A stretch of DNA of 64,000 nt, from the NCBI RefSeq assembly GCF_036203305.1, contig NZ_CP108131.1, positions 5,270,001 to 5,334,000 of the forward strand, in the 5' to 3' direction. Below, piece by piece: positions 27,337-35,759 of this stretch; positions within the stretch are counted from its first letter, which is position 1; each line of letters begins with the position of its first letter. The notes under the pieces were generated by a model. It was not told where the DNA came from, did no database searches, and saw only the letters and a program-made list of their open reading frames with translations. This DNA is from Streptomyces sp. NBC_00190 (GTDB lineage Bacteria; Actinomycetota; Actinomycetes; Streptomycetales; Streptomycetaceae). Both the position numbers and the translations under genes were made by a program.

Positions 27337-30258
27337 GTGCAGAAGAAGCGGTCTCGGAAGAACGGCACCGCCACCGACGGCCCGGCCCCCGCAGGACGCC
27401 GCGTCCGCGTGCGCCGCAGGCTGGTCGTAGGCGTGGCCGTCGCCGGTCTCACCGTCCTCGCGGCAGGCAGCCCAGCCGTCGTCTCCGCCACGAGGGAACT
27501 GAACGACTCCCAGCGCCTGGTCACCCTCGCGGAGCAGACCCGGCAGACCCTCACCCTCGCCCACCTCCTCGGGGACGAGCGCGACGCCGTCGTCGAGTAC
27601 GCCGCCAAGGGCCGCCCCGGCGGGGCCAAGGGCCCCGTCCAGGAACGCGCCGCCCGCACCGACCGGCAGCTCGCCGAGGTCCAGGCCGACGCCGACGAGC
27701 CGACCGCCCTGGCCCTCGCCCGCGTCCAGGCCGTCCGCGCCGAGGCCGTCGACGGCAAGGGCAGCGCCCTCGCCGCCCACCAGGCCTACGCCGGAGTCAT
27801 CGCGGAACTCCTCGCCCCCGGCGACCGGCTCGCCGAACTGACCCCGCCGCGCGCCGTGGCCGCCCTCGCCACCACCCGCCCGATGGCCCCGCTGGGCCAG
27901 GCGGTCGACCAGGCCTCGGCCACCCGTGGACTGCTGCTCGCCGCACTGGCCGTCCCCCGCGGCGAGCAGCTCCCCAACTCCGCCGTGGCCGACGAACTCA
28001 GCACCGCCGCCCAGCGCTCGCGCGTACGGGAACAGGCCGCGCTGGACGACTTCGCGCGGGCCGCGCGGCCCGACGTACGCCAGACCCTCGCCGCCACCGT
28101 CACCGGACCCGAGGTCAAGGCGGCCGACGACCACCTCAAGCGGCTGACCGAGCGGCCCACGCTCTCGGCCGCCGACCGCAAGGCCGACGGGGCCGCCGTC
28201 GGCTCCGCGCTCACCGCCCGCATAGACCGCATGCGGTCCGTCGAATCCACCCTCGCGGGACAGCGGGCCTCCGCGCTCGCCGCCCTGCGCGACGACGACG
28301 TGACCCGGCTCGAGACCATCATCGCGGTGATGGGCCTGCTGTTCCTGATCGCCGTGGGCGTCTCGACCGCCGTGGCCCGCTCGCTGACCCGGCCGCTGTC
28401 CGTCCTGCGCCGTGGCGCGGAGCGGCTGGCGACGCCGGAGGGCTCCGTGGAGCCGGTCCGGTTCACGGGCCGCAACGACGAGTTCGCCGAGGTCGTACGC
28501 CACCTGAACGCGGTCCGGGACCAGACCGTCTCCCTGCACACCCGCATCGCGGGGCTCGACGCAGACCGGCGCCGCATCATCGGCCGCAACGAGGCGCTCG
28601 CCTCGGGCCGCGAGGTGCTGGAGGAGGAGCTGACGGCGCTGCGCGCAGGGCTCGAAGAGCACCGCCGCATCATGTCGACGACCTCCGTCTCGCTGTCGCT
28701 GCGGACCCTGGGCCTGGTGGAGCGCCAGCTCGCGGTCATCGAGGAACTGGAGTCCAAGGAACAGGACCCGGACCGGCTGGCGACCCTCTTCAAGCTCGAC
28801 CACCTGGCCACCGTGATGCGCCGCCACAACGAGAACCTGCTGGTCCTCGCCGGTCAGGAGCACGGCCACGGCCAGGGACTGCCGGTACCGCTGGTCGACG
28901 TCATGCGGGCCGCCGTCAGCGAGATCGAGCGCTACGAGCGCGTCGACCTCGCCGCGCTGCCCTCGCACACCCAGGTCGCCGGGCACGCGGCCGACGACAT
29001 TTCGCACGTCCTGGCCGAGCTGCTGGAGAACGCGACGACCTTCTCGCCGCCGGACGCCAAGGTGAAGGTGTCCGGGTGGCTGCTGGACTCCGGTGACGTG
29101 GTGCTGTCCGTCGTCGACGCGGGCATCGGGGTCACCGAGGACCGGCTGGAAGCACTGAACTCCCGGCTGGCCACGCCCGAGGCCTACGACGAGGAGCCGG
29201 AGGCGGAACACGGCCTGGGCCTCGGCCTGTACGTGGCCGGACGCCTCGCGGCGCGCCACGGGGTCACCGCGGAGCTGCGCGCCCCGCGGGACGGCGGCAC
29301 CGAGGCCCTGGTGGTCGTCCCGGCCGCGCTGCTGCCCGCGACCCCGCCGGCCTCCCCGGTGCACACCCTGGCCACGCAGGGCGGGCCCGCGCTGCACCTG
29401 CCCGGCGTGATCGCCGAGGCGAACGAGAACACGCTTCACAGCCGCCTGCGCGGCGAGGCGGCGTCCGCTGCCGGAGAGCCGGAGCCCGGCCTGGAGCCGG
29501 AGCCGGAATCGGAGCTCGACCCGGAGCCGGAGCCCGGGCCGGACGGGGCCGGTCTGCCGGACGAGGCCCCGGCCGCCGAGGCGGAGCCCGTCGCCGCTGC
29601 TGTCGCCGCCGAGCCGGAGTCCGCGCCCGAGGCCGACGCCGCCGCTCCGGTGGACGGCCCGCTGCCGCCCGCCGAGCAGATCTTCACCGTCCCGGCCCCG
29701 GCGGCGGACCCGGAGCCGAACCCGGCCGCGGAGGTCCCGGCCGGGCCCGGTCCCGAGGAGCGGCTGCTCGCGCGGGTCGTCCCCGACGCGGACGCGGCCG
29801 CCTCCGGGGCGGCGGACCCCGAGCCGGGGATCCCGGCCGCGGCGCACGATGCCGGGCAGGGTGCCGACGTACGGGAATCCGACCCCGAGCCGGATCCGCA
29901 CAGCCATGCCACCGCCGCCGAGGAGGACTGGCTCCCCCGCCAGGGCAGCCACCCCGCCGACCCCGCCGAGGCGGAGCCCGTCACCGACAAGGGCCTGCCG
30001 AAGCGGACCCCGCGGTCCGTCCCCGTCCCTCGCGTCAGTGACGACGGACCGTCCGAGCCGCCGCGCCGGGTCGACGCCGACGAACTGCGCCGCCGCCTCG
30101 GCGGGTTCTACCAGGGCGCCCAGGACGGGCGCCGCGTGGCCGCGGCCGAGATCGCGCGGGACACGGGGCGCGAGCACACGCAGGACCCGGAACAGGAACA
30201 GGAACAGGAACAGGGCCACACCGACCAGGGGGACACCGCACAGGAGGCACGCACATGA
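27337..30258 (+). CDS. Conservon sensor histidine-kinase-like protein (CvnA type)
   Basis: This is a 973-aa protein. A first TM helix (LVVGVAVAGLTVLAAG) is followed by an extracytoplasmic helical region of nitrate/nitrite-sensor (NIT) type. A second TM helix (IIAVMGLLFLIAVGVSTAVA) precedes a HAMP-like segment and a kinase ATPase domain with ELLENATTFSPPDAK, DAGIGVTED and GLGLGLYVAGRLA. The last ~260 residues form an acidic, proline-rich tail containing PEPE repeats and an (EQ)4 run encoded by GGAACA repeats at 30189-30212. CvnA proteins head operons resembling eukaryotic GPCR/G-protein modules. GTG 27337 is preferred; a TTG at 27325 is possible. Its stop overlaps the next gene (ATGA). Confidence 0.88.
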   Translation: MQKKRSRKNGTATDGPAPAGRRVRVRRRLVVGVAVAGLTVLAAGSPAVVSATRELNDSQRLVTLAEQTRQTLTLAHLLGDERDAVVEYAAKGRPGGAKGPVQERAARTDRQLAEVQADADEPTALALARVQAVRAEAVDGKGSALAAHQAYAGVIAELLAPGDRLAELTPPRAVAALATTRPMAPLGQAVDQASATRGLLLAALAVPRGEQLPNSAVADELSTAAQRSRVREQAALDDFARAARPDVRQTLAATVTGPEVKAADDHLKRLTERPTLSAADRKADGAAVGSALTARIDRMRSVESTLAGQRASALAALRDDDVTRLETIIAVMGLLFLIAVGVSTAVARSLTRPLSVLRRGAERLATPEGSVEPVRFTGRNDEFAEVVRHLNAVRDQTVSLHTRIAGLDADRRRIIGRNEALASGREVLEEELTALRAGLEEHRRIMSTTSVSLSLRTLGLVERQLAVIEELESKEQDPDRLATLFKLDHLATVMRRHNENLLVLAGQEHGHGQGLPVPLVDVMRAAVSEIERYERVDLAALPSHTQVAGHAADDISHVLAELLENATTFSPPDAKVKVSGWLLDSGDVVLSVVDAGIGVTEDRLEALNSRLATPEAYDEEPEAEHGLGLGLYVAGRLAARHGVTAELRAPRDGGTEALVVVPAALLPATPPASPVHTLATQGGPALHLPGVIAEANENTLHSRLRGEAASAAGEPEPGLEPEPESELDPEPEPGPDGAGLPDEAPAAEAEPVAAAVAAEPESAPEADAAAPVDGPLPPAEQIFTVPAPAADPEPNPAAEVPAGPGPEERLLARVVPDADAAASGAADPEPGIPAAAHDAGQGADVRESDPEPDPHSHATAAEEDWLPRQGSHPADPAEAEPVTDKGLPKRTPRSVPVPRVSDDGPSEPPRRVDADELRRRLGGFYQGAQDGRRVAAAEIARDTGREHTQDPEQEQEQEQGHTDQGDTAQEART

Positions 30259-30740
30259 CCGCGCCCAGTACGTACGGACTGAGCACCCAGGCCCGCAACC
30301 TGCAATGGCTGCTGACCGACCTGGTCAAGGAGGTACCCGGCGTCACCTCCGTCGCCGTCGTCTCCTCGGACGGGCTCCTGCTCCTGTCCTCGGACCCCGT
30401 GACGGACGGCGCCGCCACCGCCCCGCAGGCCAGGAGCAAGGGGCCGCGGGGCGCCTCCGCCGACCTGGCCACCATCATCTCCGGCCTGGGCAGCCTCACC
30501 ACCGGTGCGGCCGCCCTGATGGACGGCGGCTCCGTCAAACAGACCATGGTGGCGATGGAGCACGGCTCCGTCTTCGTCATGGCCATCAGCGACGGCTCGC
30601 TGCTGGGCGTGCACGCCGCCCCCGACTGCGACATGAGCGTCGTCGCCTACCACATGGCCTTGTTCGTGGGCCGCGCCGGCCACGTCCTGACCCCCGAAGT
30701 CCGCAGTGAGCTGCGCCAGTCGATGGAGAAGACCCCGTGA
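30255..30740 (+). CDS. Roadblock/LC7 domain protein (CvnB type)
   Basis: This 161-aa protein begins LSTQARNLQWLLTDLVKEVPGVTSVAVVSSDGLLLLSS, the classic roadblock/LC7 opening. It also has DLATIISGLGSLTTGAAALMDGG. Roadblock proteins regulate small GTPases such as MglA; in conservons CvnB pairs with the GTPase CvnD. It overlaps both neighbours by four bases, so translation is coupled across the operon. An insert of charged/Ala residues near 55-70 is the only unusual part. Confidence 0.93.
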   Translation: MTAPSTYGLSTQARNLQWLLTDLVKEVPGVTSVAVVSSDGLLLLSSDPVTDGAATAPQARSKGPRGASADLATIISGLGSLTTGAAALMDGGSVKQTMVAMEHGSVFVMAISDGSLLGVHAAPDCDMSVVAYHMALFVGRAGHVLTPEVRSELRQSMEKTP

Positions 30741-31126
30741 GGAGCCAGGCCTCCGACCGGCTGCCGATACGCGGCGCCGATCGCCGACCCGCCCGCGTAC
30801 GCCCGTACTCCCTCACGGGAGGACGTACCCGGTTCACAGAGGTCCTGCTGGTGGAGACCTTCGTCGCCGCCCTGGACACCAAGGTGTCCGAGCCGCAGAA
30901 GCCCGACCGCGTGCCCGAGCTGCCCGCCATCGTCGAGGTGTGCCGCCGCATGCGCACGATCGCCGAGATCGCCGCGCTGCTGAAGCTGCCGCTCGGTGTG
31001 GTCCGCGTCCTGGTCAGCGACCTCGCCGACCAGGGCAGGATCCGCGTCTACGGGACGGGCCACGGCACGGGCCGGCCCGAACGCGCGCTGCTCGAAAGGG
31101 TGCTCAGTGGTCTTCGCCGTCTCTGA
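30737..31126 (+). CDS. DUF742 protein (CvnC type)
   Basis: This 129-aa protein has the DUF742 pattern: RPYSLTGGRTRF near the N-terminus, LPAIVEVCRRMRTIAEIAALLKLPLGVVRVLVSDLADQGRIRVY in the middle, and a C-terminal ALLERVLSGLRRL. The middle part resembles a winged helix-turn-helix. It is the third conservon member, with GTG overlapping the upstream stop. Its 3' end overlaps the GTPase gene by 20 bases. Confidence 0.92.
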   Translation: MRSQASDRLPIRGADRRPARVRPYSLTGGRTRFTEVLLVETFVAALDTKVSEPQKPDRVPELPAIVEVCRRMRTIAEIAALLKLPLGVVRVLVSDLADQGRIRVYGTGHGTGRPERALLERVLSGLRRL

Positions 31127-31754
31127 AACGCCCGTGGCGGACGTGTCGGGCGTGGCGGACGACGAGGCCGTCCAGCCCTGGCAGTACGACCGTTCCCGTG
31201 CGCCCGTCGCCGTCAAGGTGCTCGTCGCGGGCGGCTTCGGCGTCGGCAAGACCACCTTCGTCTCCTCCCTCTCCGAGATCACCCCGCTGCGCACCGAGGC
31301 GGTGATGACCCAGGCCAGCGTCCCGACCGACGACCTGTCCGCGACCCCGGACAAGAACACCACCACCGTCGCGATGGACTTCGGCCGCGTCACCCTCGAC
31401 GACGACCTCGTCCTCTACGTGTACGGGACCCCGGGCCAGGAGCGGTTCTGGTTCATGTGGGACGACCTGGTGCGCGGGGCCATCGGCGGCATCGTGCTGG
31501 CCGACACCCGCCGGCTGCGCGACTGCTTCCCCGCGCTCGACTACTTCGAGAGCTGCGGGCTGCCCTACGCCGTCGCCGTCAACCACTTCGAGGGCACCGA
31601 GTCGTACGAGCCCGAGGACGTGCGCGAGGCGCTCACCATCCCGCCGGACGTGCCCGTCGTGATCATGGACGCGCGGAGCCGCCGCACGGTCGTCGAATCC
31701 CTGCTGACCCTGGTGGACCACGCCCTCGCCGGCACTCCCGAAGAGAGAACGTGA
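31107..31754 (+). CDS. Conservon Ras-like ATP/GTP-binding protein (CvnD type)
   Basis: This is a 215-aa small GTPase of the MglA/Rab-like prokaryotic type. P-loop GGFGVGKTT, switch region TTTVAMDFGRV, G3-like YGTPGQERFWFMW and NHFEG in the NKxD position are visible. CvnD proteins are thought to be switched by the roadblock partner and the sensor kinase. GTG 31107 has GAAAGGG seven bases upstream. It ends three bases before the flavin monooxygenase gene, which places that enzyme in the same operon. Confidence 0.93.
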   Translation: MVFAVSETPVADVSGVADDEAVQPWQYDRSRAPVAVKVLVAGGFGVGKTTFVSSLSEITPLRTEAVMTQASVPTDDLSATPDKNTTTVAMDFGRVTLDDDLVLYVYGTPGQERFWFMWDDLVRGAIGGIVLADTRRLRDCFPALDYFESCGLPYAVAVNHFEGTESYEPEDVREALTIPPDVPVVIMDARSRRTVVESLLTLVDHALAGTPEERT

Positions 31755-31757
31755 CAG

Positions 31758-33038
31758 ATGCGCAGGATACTTGTCGTCGGAGCCGGCCAGTCCGGTCTCC
31801 AGCTCGCCCTCGGACTCCAGTCGAAGGGGTACGAGGTCACCCTCATGTCCAACCGGACGGCGGACGAGATCCGCACCGGGCGGGTCATGTCCACGCAGGT
31901 CATGTTCGACACGGCCCTGCAGCACGAGCGCGACCTCCAGCTCAACTTCTGGGAGCAGCAGGCCCCGAAGATCGAGGGCCTCGGCGTCTCCGTCGCCGCC
32001 CCCGACTCCGGCCGCGCCATCGACTGGCTGGGCCACCTCAAGGGGTACGCGCAGTCCGTCGACCAGCGCGTGAAGATGGCCGGCTGGCTCGACACCTTCG
32101 TGCAGCGCGGCGGCCAGCTGGTCATCCACGGCGCGTCCGTCGCCGACCTCGACTACTTCTCCCGCACGTACGACCTGGTGCTGGTGGCCGCCGGCAAGGG
32201 CGAGCTGGTGTCGATGTTCGGCCGGGACGCGGCCCGCTCCCCGTACGACGCCCCGCAGCGCGCCCTCGCCGTCAGCTACGTGCACGGGCTCGGCCCGCGG
32301 CCGGAGCACCCGCAGACCGAGGCCGTCCGGTGCAACCTGGTCCCGGGCGTCGGCGAGCTGTTCGTCATGCCGACCCTCACCACCTCGGGGCGGGCGGACA
32401 TCCTGTTCTGGGAAGGCATCCCGGGCGGTCCGCTGGACGCCTTCAAGGGCGTCACGGACCCGGCGGCGCACCTGGCGCTCACGCTGGAACTGATGGAGAA
32501 GTTCACGCCGTGGGAGCACGCGCGTGCCACGGAGGTGGAGCTGACGGACGCGGGCGCCACGCTCGCCGGCCGCTACGCGCCGGTGGTCCGCGGGCCCATC
32601 GGGCGCCTGCCGGGCGGCGGGCTGGTGCTGGGCGTCGCGGACGTGGTCGTCGCCAACGACCCGATCACCGGCCAGGGCTCGAACTCCGCCGCCAAGTGCG
32701 CGGCCTCGTACCTCTCGTCGATCCTGATGCACGGGGAGAACCCGTTCGACGAGGCGTGGATGAAGGCGACCTTCGACAAGTACTGGTTCACCACGGGCAA
32801 GCCGGTGACCCAGTGGACGAACGCGATGCTCGGCGTCCCGCCGGAGCACGTGCTGAACCTGATCGGCGCGGCCGGGGAGCTCCAGCCGGTGGCGAATCGA
32901 TTCGCCAATGGCTTCGACAACCCGGCCGACTTCGACACGTACTTCTTCGACCCCGAGGACACGGCGGACTACCTGGCGGAGGTCGCTTCGTCCACCGCCT
33001 CCGCCGCGGCCTCCGTCGGCGCCTCCTCTTCCGAATAA
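31758..33038 (+). CDS. Styrene/indole monooxygenase-family FAD-dependent oxygenase
   Basis: This 426-aa protein has an N-terminal Rossmann FAD motif (MRRILVVGAGQSGLQLALGL). Further family-like segments are VMSTQVMFDTALQHERDL, YDLVLVAAGKGELV and a C-terminal NDPITGQGSNSAAKCA, matching styrene monooxygenase (StyA) relatives. Such enzymes use flavin reduced by a separate reductase to epoxidise or hydroxylate aromatic substrates; no reductase gene is adjacent. It directly follows the conservon GTPase by three bases, suggesting that the conservon signals to or co-expresses with it. The substrate is unknown. Its 3' end overlaps the convergent NlpC/P60 gene by 70 bases. Confidence 0.85.
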   Translation: MRRILVVGAGQSGLQLALGLQSKGYEVTLMSNRTADEIRTGRVMSTQVMFDTALQHERDLQLNFWEQQAPKIEGLGVSVAAPDSGRAIDWLGHLKGYAQSVDQRVKMAGWLDTFVQRGGQLVIHGASVADLDYFSRTYDLVLVAAGKGELVSMFGRDAARSPYDAPQRALAVSYVHGLGPRPEHPQTEAVRCNLVPGVGELFVMPTLTTSGRADILFWEGIPGGPLDAFKGVTDPAAHLALTLELMEKFTPWEHARATEVELTDAGATLAGRYAPVVRGPIGRLPGGGLVLGVADVVVANDPITGQGSNSAAKCAASYLSSILMHGENPFDEAWMKATFDKYWFTTGKPVTQWTNAMLGVPPEHVLNLIGAAGELQPVANRFANGFDNPADFDTYFFDPEDTADYLAEVASSTASAAASVGASSSE

Positions 33039-34135
33039 CCGGTGTCGTCCCCCGCCGTCGCGCCCTCGGGGAGCGACGGCGGGGTGAATTCCGCGAGCGG
33101 CGTCCCGTCGGGGTCGGGCCGTACGGCCCCGAGCAGTGGGTTGGCGGCGATCGGCGAGACCTTGACCTTCGCGCCCGGCCGCGGCGCCTGGATGACCTTC
33201 CCGTCGCCCACGTACAAGCCCACGTGGGTGGCCTTGGGGAAGTACACGACCAGATCCCCGGGCCGCAGCTGGTCCAGCGGCACCTTCGGCAGCCGGGCCC
33301 ACTGCTCCTGGCTGGTACGGGGGATGGCGCGGCCCGCGTGCGCCCAGGCCTGCGAGGTCAGCCCGGAGCAGTCGAAGGACGCCGGACCCTCGGCGCCCCA
33401 CACGTACGGTTTACCGATCTGCGCGGCCGCGTAGGTGAGGGCCGCGCCGCCGGCGGCCGTGGGGGTACCGGAGCGGGTGGGGAGCCGGCCGGAGGCCACC
33501 AGCTCCCGCTGCGCGGTGGCGGTGTCACGGGCCTCCCGTGCGCCGAGCTGTGCGAGCTGCTCGGCGGTCAGGGAGGCGAGCACCCGCTCGACCTCCTTGA
33601 GCTGCACCGCGACCTCGTCCTTCCGCTGCCTGCGCTGCGCGGCCAGCGCCCGCTGGGAGTCCAGCGCCTTGCGCGCCTGGGCGGCGAGGGCGTCGGCCGC
33701 CCGCTCGCCGCGCGTGAGCCGCTTCAGTACGGCGGCCTGCCGCGCGCCCTCGCGGGCGACGAGGCGGCGCTGGTCCAAGGCGGCCTGCGGGTTCCCGGCC
33801 AACAGCATCCGGGCGTACGGGGAGAGGCCGCGGCTGCCTTGGTACTGCTCCCGGGCGAGCCGCCCGAGCAGGGCCTTCTCGGAACCGAGGGCGCTGCGGG
33901 CCTTGCCGGACTCGGCAGTGAGCCGCCGCTCCTCCTCCTGGCGTGAGGTGAGGGCGGCGTCGGTGGCGTTGTACGCCTCGGCGGCCTCCTCGGTCTTCTG
34001 GTAGAGCCCCTGCAGACGGGTGAGGAGCACCCCGACGTTCTCACCGGGCAGCGGTTCGGCACGGACGGCGGGCAGGGGCCCGGCCGTGAGGAGCACCGCG
34101 GCGATACAGACGGCACGAAGCAGCCGATGGGACAA
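32969..34135 (-). CDS. NlpC/P60-family cell-wall hydrolase, secreted
   Basis: This is a 388-aa protein. A Sec signal peptide (LLRAVCIAAVLLTAGPLPAVRA) is followed by a long coiled coil (about 35-235) typical of RipA/PcsB-like endopeptidases. The C-terminal NlpC/P60 domain has its catalytic Cys in FDCSGLTSQAW and His in THVGLYVGDG. It would cut peptidoglycan stem peptides during growth or division. TTG 34135 is chosen because GGAGG lies eight bases upstream. The C-terminal ~35 residues are acidic (EEEAPTEAAAEAVDEATSAR) and encoded antisense to the monooxygenase 3' end. Confidence 0.88.
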   Translation of the reverse strand: MSHRLLRAVCIAAVLLTAGPLPAVRAEPLPGENVGVLLTRLQGLYQKTEEAAEAYNATDAALTSRQEEERRLTAESGKARSALGSEKALLGRLAREQYQGSRGLSPYARMLLAGNPQAALDQRRLVAREGARQAAVLKRLTRGERAADALAAQARKALDSQRALAAQRRQRKDEVAVQLKEVERVLASLTAEQLAQLGAREARDTATAQRELVASGRLPTRSGTPTAAGGAALTYAAAQIGKPYVWGAEGPASFDCSGLTSQAWAHAGRAIPRTSQEQWARLPKVPLDQLRPGDLVVYFPKATHVGLYVGDGKVIQAPRPGAKVKVSPIAANPLLGAVRPDPDGTPLAEFTPPSLPEGATAGDDTGYSEEEAPTEAAAEAVDEATSAR

Positions 34136-34379
34136 TGTGATCACCTCCGAGGCCGCCGATGCTGCCACGCCCGGTATGACGAATCCCCGAGCGGCATCGG
34201 CGGGCCTCGGGCACTCACCCGGTTGGCGGGGGGCGGGGCGGGGGCGGGCGTCCCGCCCCTCCCGAAGCCACCGACCAACCCCACCCCACCCCGCAACCCC
34301 ACCCCCCTGTAACAACCCCGTTGCCGGAACTGTGGGGTCCGCCATAGGCGGTGTGGTCCCGGCCTGGTGGACTCGGCGG

Positions 34380-34856
34380 ATGGCGCTCCTGCTTCTGCTG
34401 CTCATTCCGGCCGGGCTGGTCGCGGCCTTCGGGCTCTTCGGCTACGGCCTCGTCACCCTCGGCCGGACCGGGCGGCGGCGTACCGGCCGTCCGGTGTGGA
34501 AGCGGGGCCTCGCCGCCCTCCTGGCCGGTGTCGCCGCCGCCTTCTACACGTGGGGCCTGCTGTACGTCGCCGGCGCGGTGGTGGACGCGGAAGACGGCGG
34601 CACCGATTCCTCGCCGCTCCGGCCCTGTCGGACGCCGGGCCAGTGGGAGCGGGCGCTGACGGTCGTCGACTACACCGTGGACTACGTGCCCCTCCGCTTC
34701 GTCTGCGAGACGACGGGCGGCGGGCGGTACGCCGCCGAGTCCGTGCCCGGCTACATCAACCCGGCCGCGCTCGGCTTCGCGCTGGCCGCCGCCGTGTGCG
34801 CCGGCGCCGCGGCCCTCGAATCGGAGCGCCGTGTCCGGGAGGACCCGGCCGTGTGA
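34380..34856 (+). CDS. Small membrane protein of unknown function
   Basis: This 158-aa protein has three apparent TM helices: MALLLLLLIPAGLVAAFGLF at the start, GLAALLAGVAAAFYTWGLLY, and ALGFALAAAVCAGAAALE near the end. An extracytoplasmic loop with two cysteines (LRPCRTPGQWERAL and RFVCETTGGG) could form a disulfide. I do not recognise a family. The start is uncertain: ATG 34380 is used, and a GTG about 30 bases upstream is also possible. Upstream (34136-34379) is a G/C-homopolymeric spacer with no visible gene. Confidence 0.6.
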   Translation: MALLLLLLIPAGLVAAFGLFGYGLVTLGRTGRRRTGRPVWKRGLAALLAGVAAAFYTWGLLYVAGAVVDAEDGGTDSSPLRPCRTPGQWERALTVVDYTVDYVPLRFVCETTGGGRYAAESVPGYINPAALGFALAAAVCAGAAALESERRVREDPAV

Positions 34857-34875
34857 TGCGCGAGCCCCTGTGCCG

Positions 34876-35259
34876 TCAGCCGCGCAGGAGACGGCTCTTG
34901 GCCGTCGCGAACTCCTCCGGGGTCAGCAGGCCTTCCCGGGCCAGGTCGGCCAGTTGCCGTAGCTCCGCCACCAGGCCCGCCGGGGGAGTGGCTCCACCCG
35001 GAGGCATACCCACCGGGGAGCCGGCCTCCGGCTCCCACTCCGGCTCCGCCCGCTCCGCCTCCCACGCCTCCGGTTCCGGCTCCGCCTCCACCGGCTCCAC
35101 CGCCCCCGCCGGTGTCCAGCGCACCCCGTGCCGTGGCTCGTCCGCCCTCACCGTGCCCTCCGTCGCGCCCACCGCGCGCGCCAGCAGGCCCCGTAGCAGC
35201 GGGCGGCCCGGCGGGCGGTCCGCGGACCGCACCGTCACTCCCACCGGCCTGATGAACAT
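34876..35259 (-). CDS. SHOCT-domain protein
   Basis: This 127-aa protein has a Pro/Glu-rich middle (EAEPEPEAWEAERAEPEWEPEA). It ends LVAELRQLADLAREGLLTPEEFATAKSRLLRG, a typical SHOCT short C-terminal domain, which is often an oligomerisation element. The N-terminus (MFIRPVGVTVRSADRPPGRPLLRGLLARAVG) resembles actinobacterial proteins annotated as SHOCT domain-containing. Its ATG overlaps the stop of the DUF6325 gene (ATGA), so the pair is one operon. Function unknown. Confidence 0.8.
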   Translation of the reverse strand: MFIRPVGVTVRSADRPPGRPLLRGLLARAVGATEGTVRADEPRHGVRWTPAGAVEPVEAEPEPEAWEAERAEPEWEPEAGSPVGMPPGGATPPAGLVAELRQLADLAREGLLTPEEFATAKSRLLRG

Positions 35260-35666
35260 CAGGCCACGCCCATCCGGGGATCGGCCGGGATCCGGTCCAC
35301 CGGGATGCGGACCGAACCCACGATCCGGCCGCCCGCCGCCCGTACGGCGATCGCCGCGTCCTCGGCCCACACGTGTTCGACCACCAGCAGCAGCGCGCAG
35401 CTCCCGCGCTCCAGCAGCCCCGCCGACTCCTGTACGTCCTCCGGCCCGATCAGCCGTGCCACGTCCCGGCCCGTCAGCAGGCCCCGTAGCTCAACGAACT
35501 CGTCGAACTCGGCGGCCAGGACCTCCCCCGCCGCCGTCCTCGTGACCACGAGCCCGTCGATCAGCCGGACCACCCCGGTCTTGCGCAGGCCCATCACGGC
35601 CTCGACCGCCGGCACCCGAAGCTGCTCCTCCGGGAAGGCGAGCACGATGAATTCCACAGGTCCCAT
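35259..35666 (-). CDS. DUF6325 family protein
   Basis: This 135-aa protein begins MGPVEFIVLAFPEEQL and contains LRKTGVVRLIDGLVVTRTAAGEV, the pattern of DUF6325. The rest is an alternating alpha/beta domain (CALLLVVEHVWAEDAAIAVRAAGGRIVGSVRIP) with ferredoxin-like character. DUF6325 and SHOCT genes are commonly paired in actinobacteria, as here. No catalytic motif is visible. The function is unknown. Confidence 0.8.
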   Translation of the reverse strand: MGPVEFIVLAFPEEQLRVPAVEAVMGLRKTGVVRLIDGLVVTRTAAGEVLAAEFDEFVELRGLLTGRDVARLIGPEDVQESAGLLERGSCALLLVVEHVWAEDAAIAVRAAGGRIVGSVRIPVDRIPADPRMGVA

Positions 35667-35759
35667 AAGGCTCGGCTCCGCTTCCGACCGTTTGTGACGA
35701 CTCCTCGGCACACTATGGCATAACCGGACATAACATCCGCCGCTTGCTACGTTTCGCGT

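Noticed and set aside
34136..34379. A ydaO-type c-di-AMP riboswitch in front of the NlpC/P60 gene
   Set aside because: Streptomycete wall hydrolase genes often have one, so I looked on the minus strand. The conserved helical blocks I know are not visible and the leader is short and G/C-homopolymeric.
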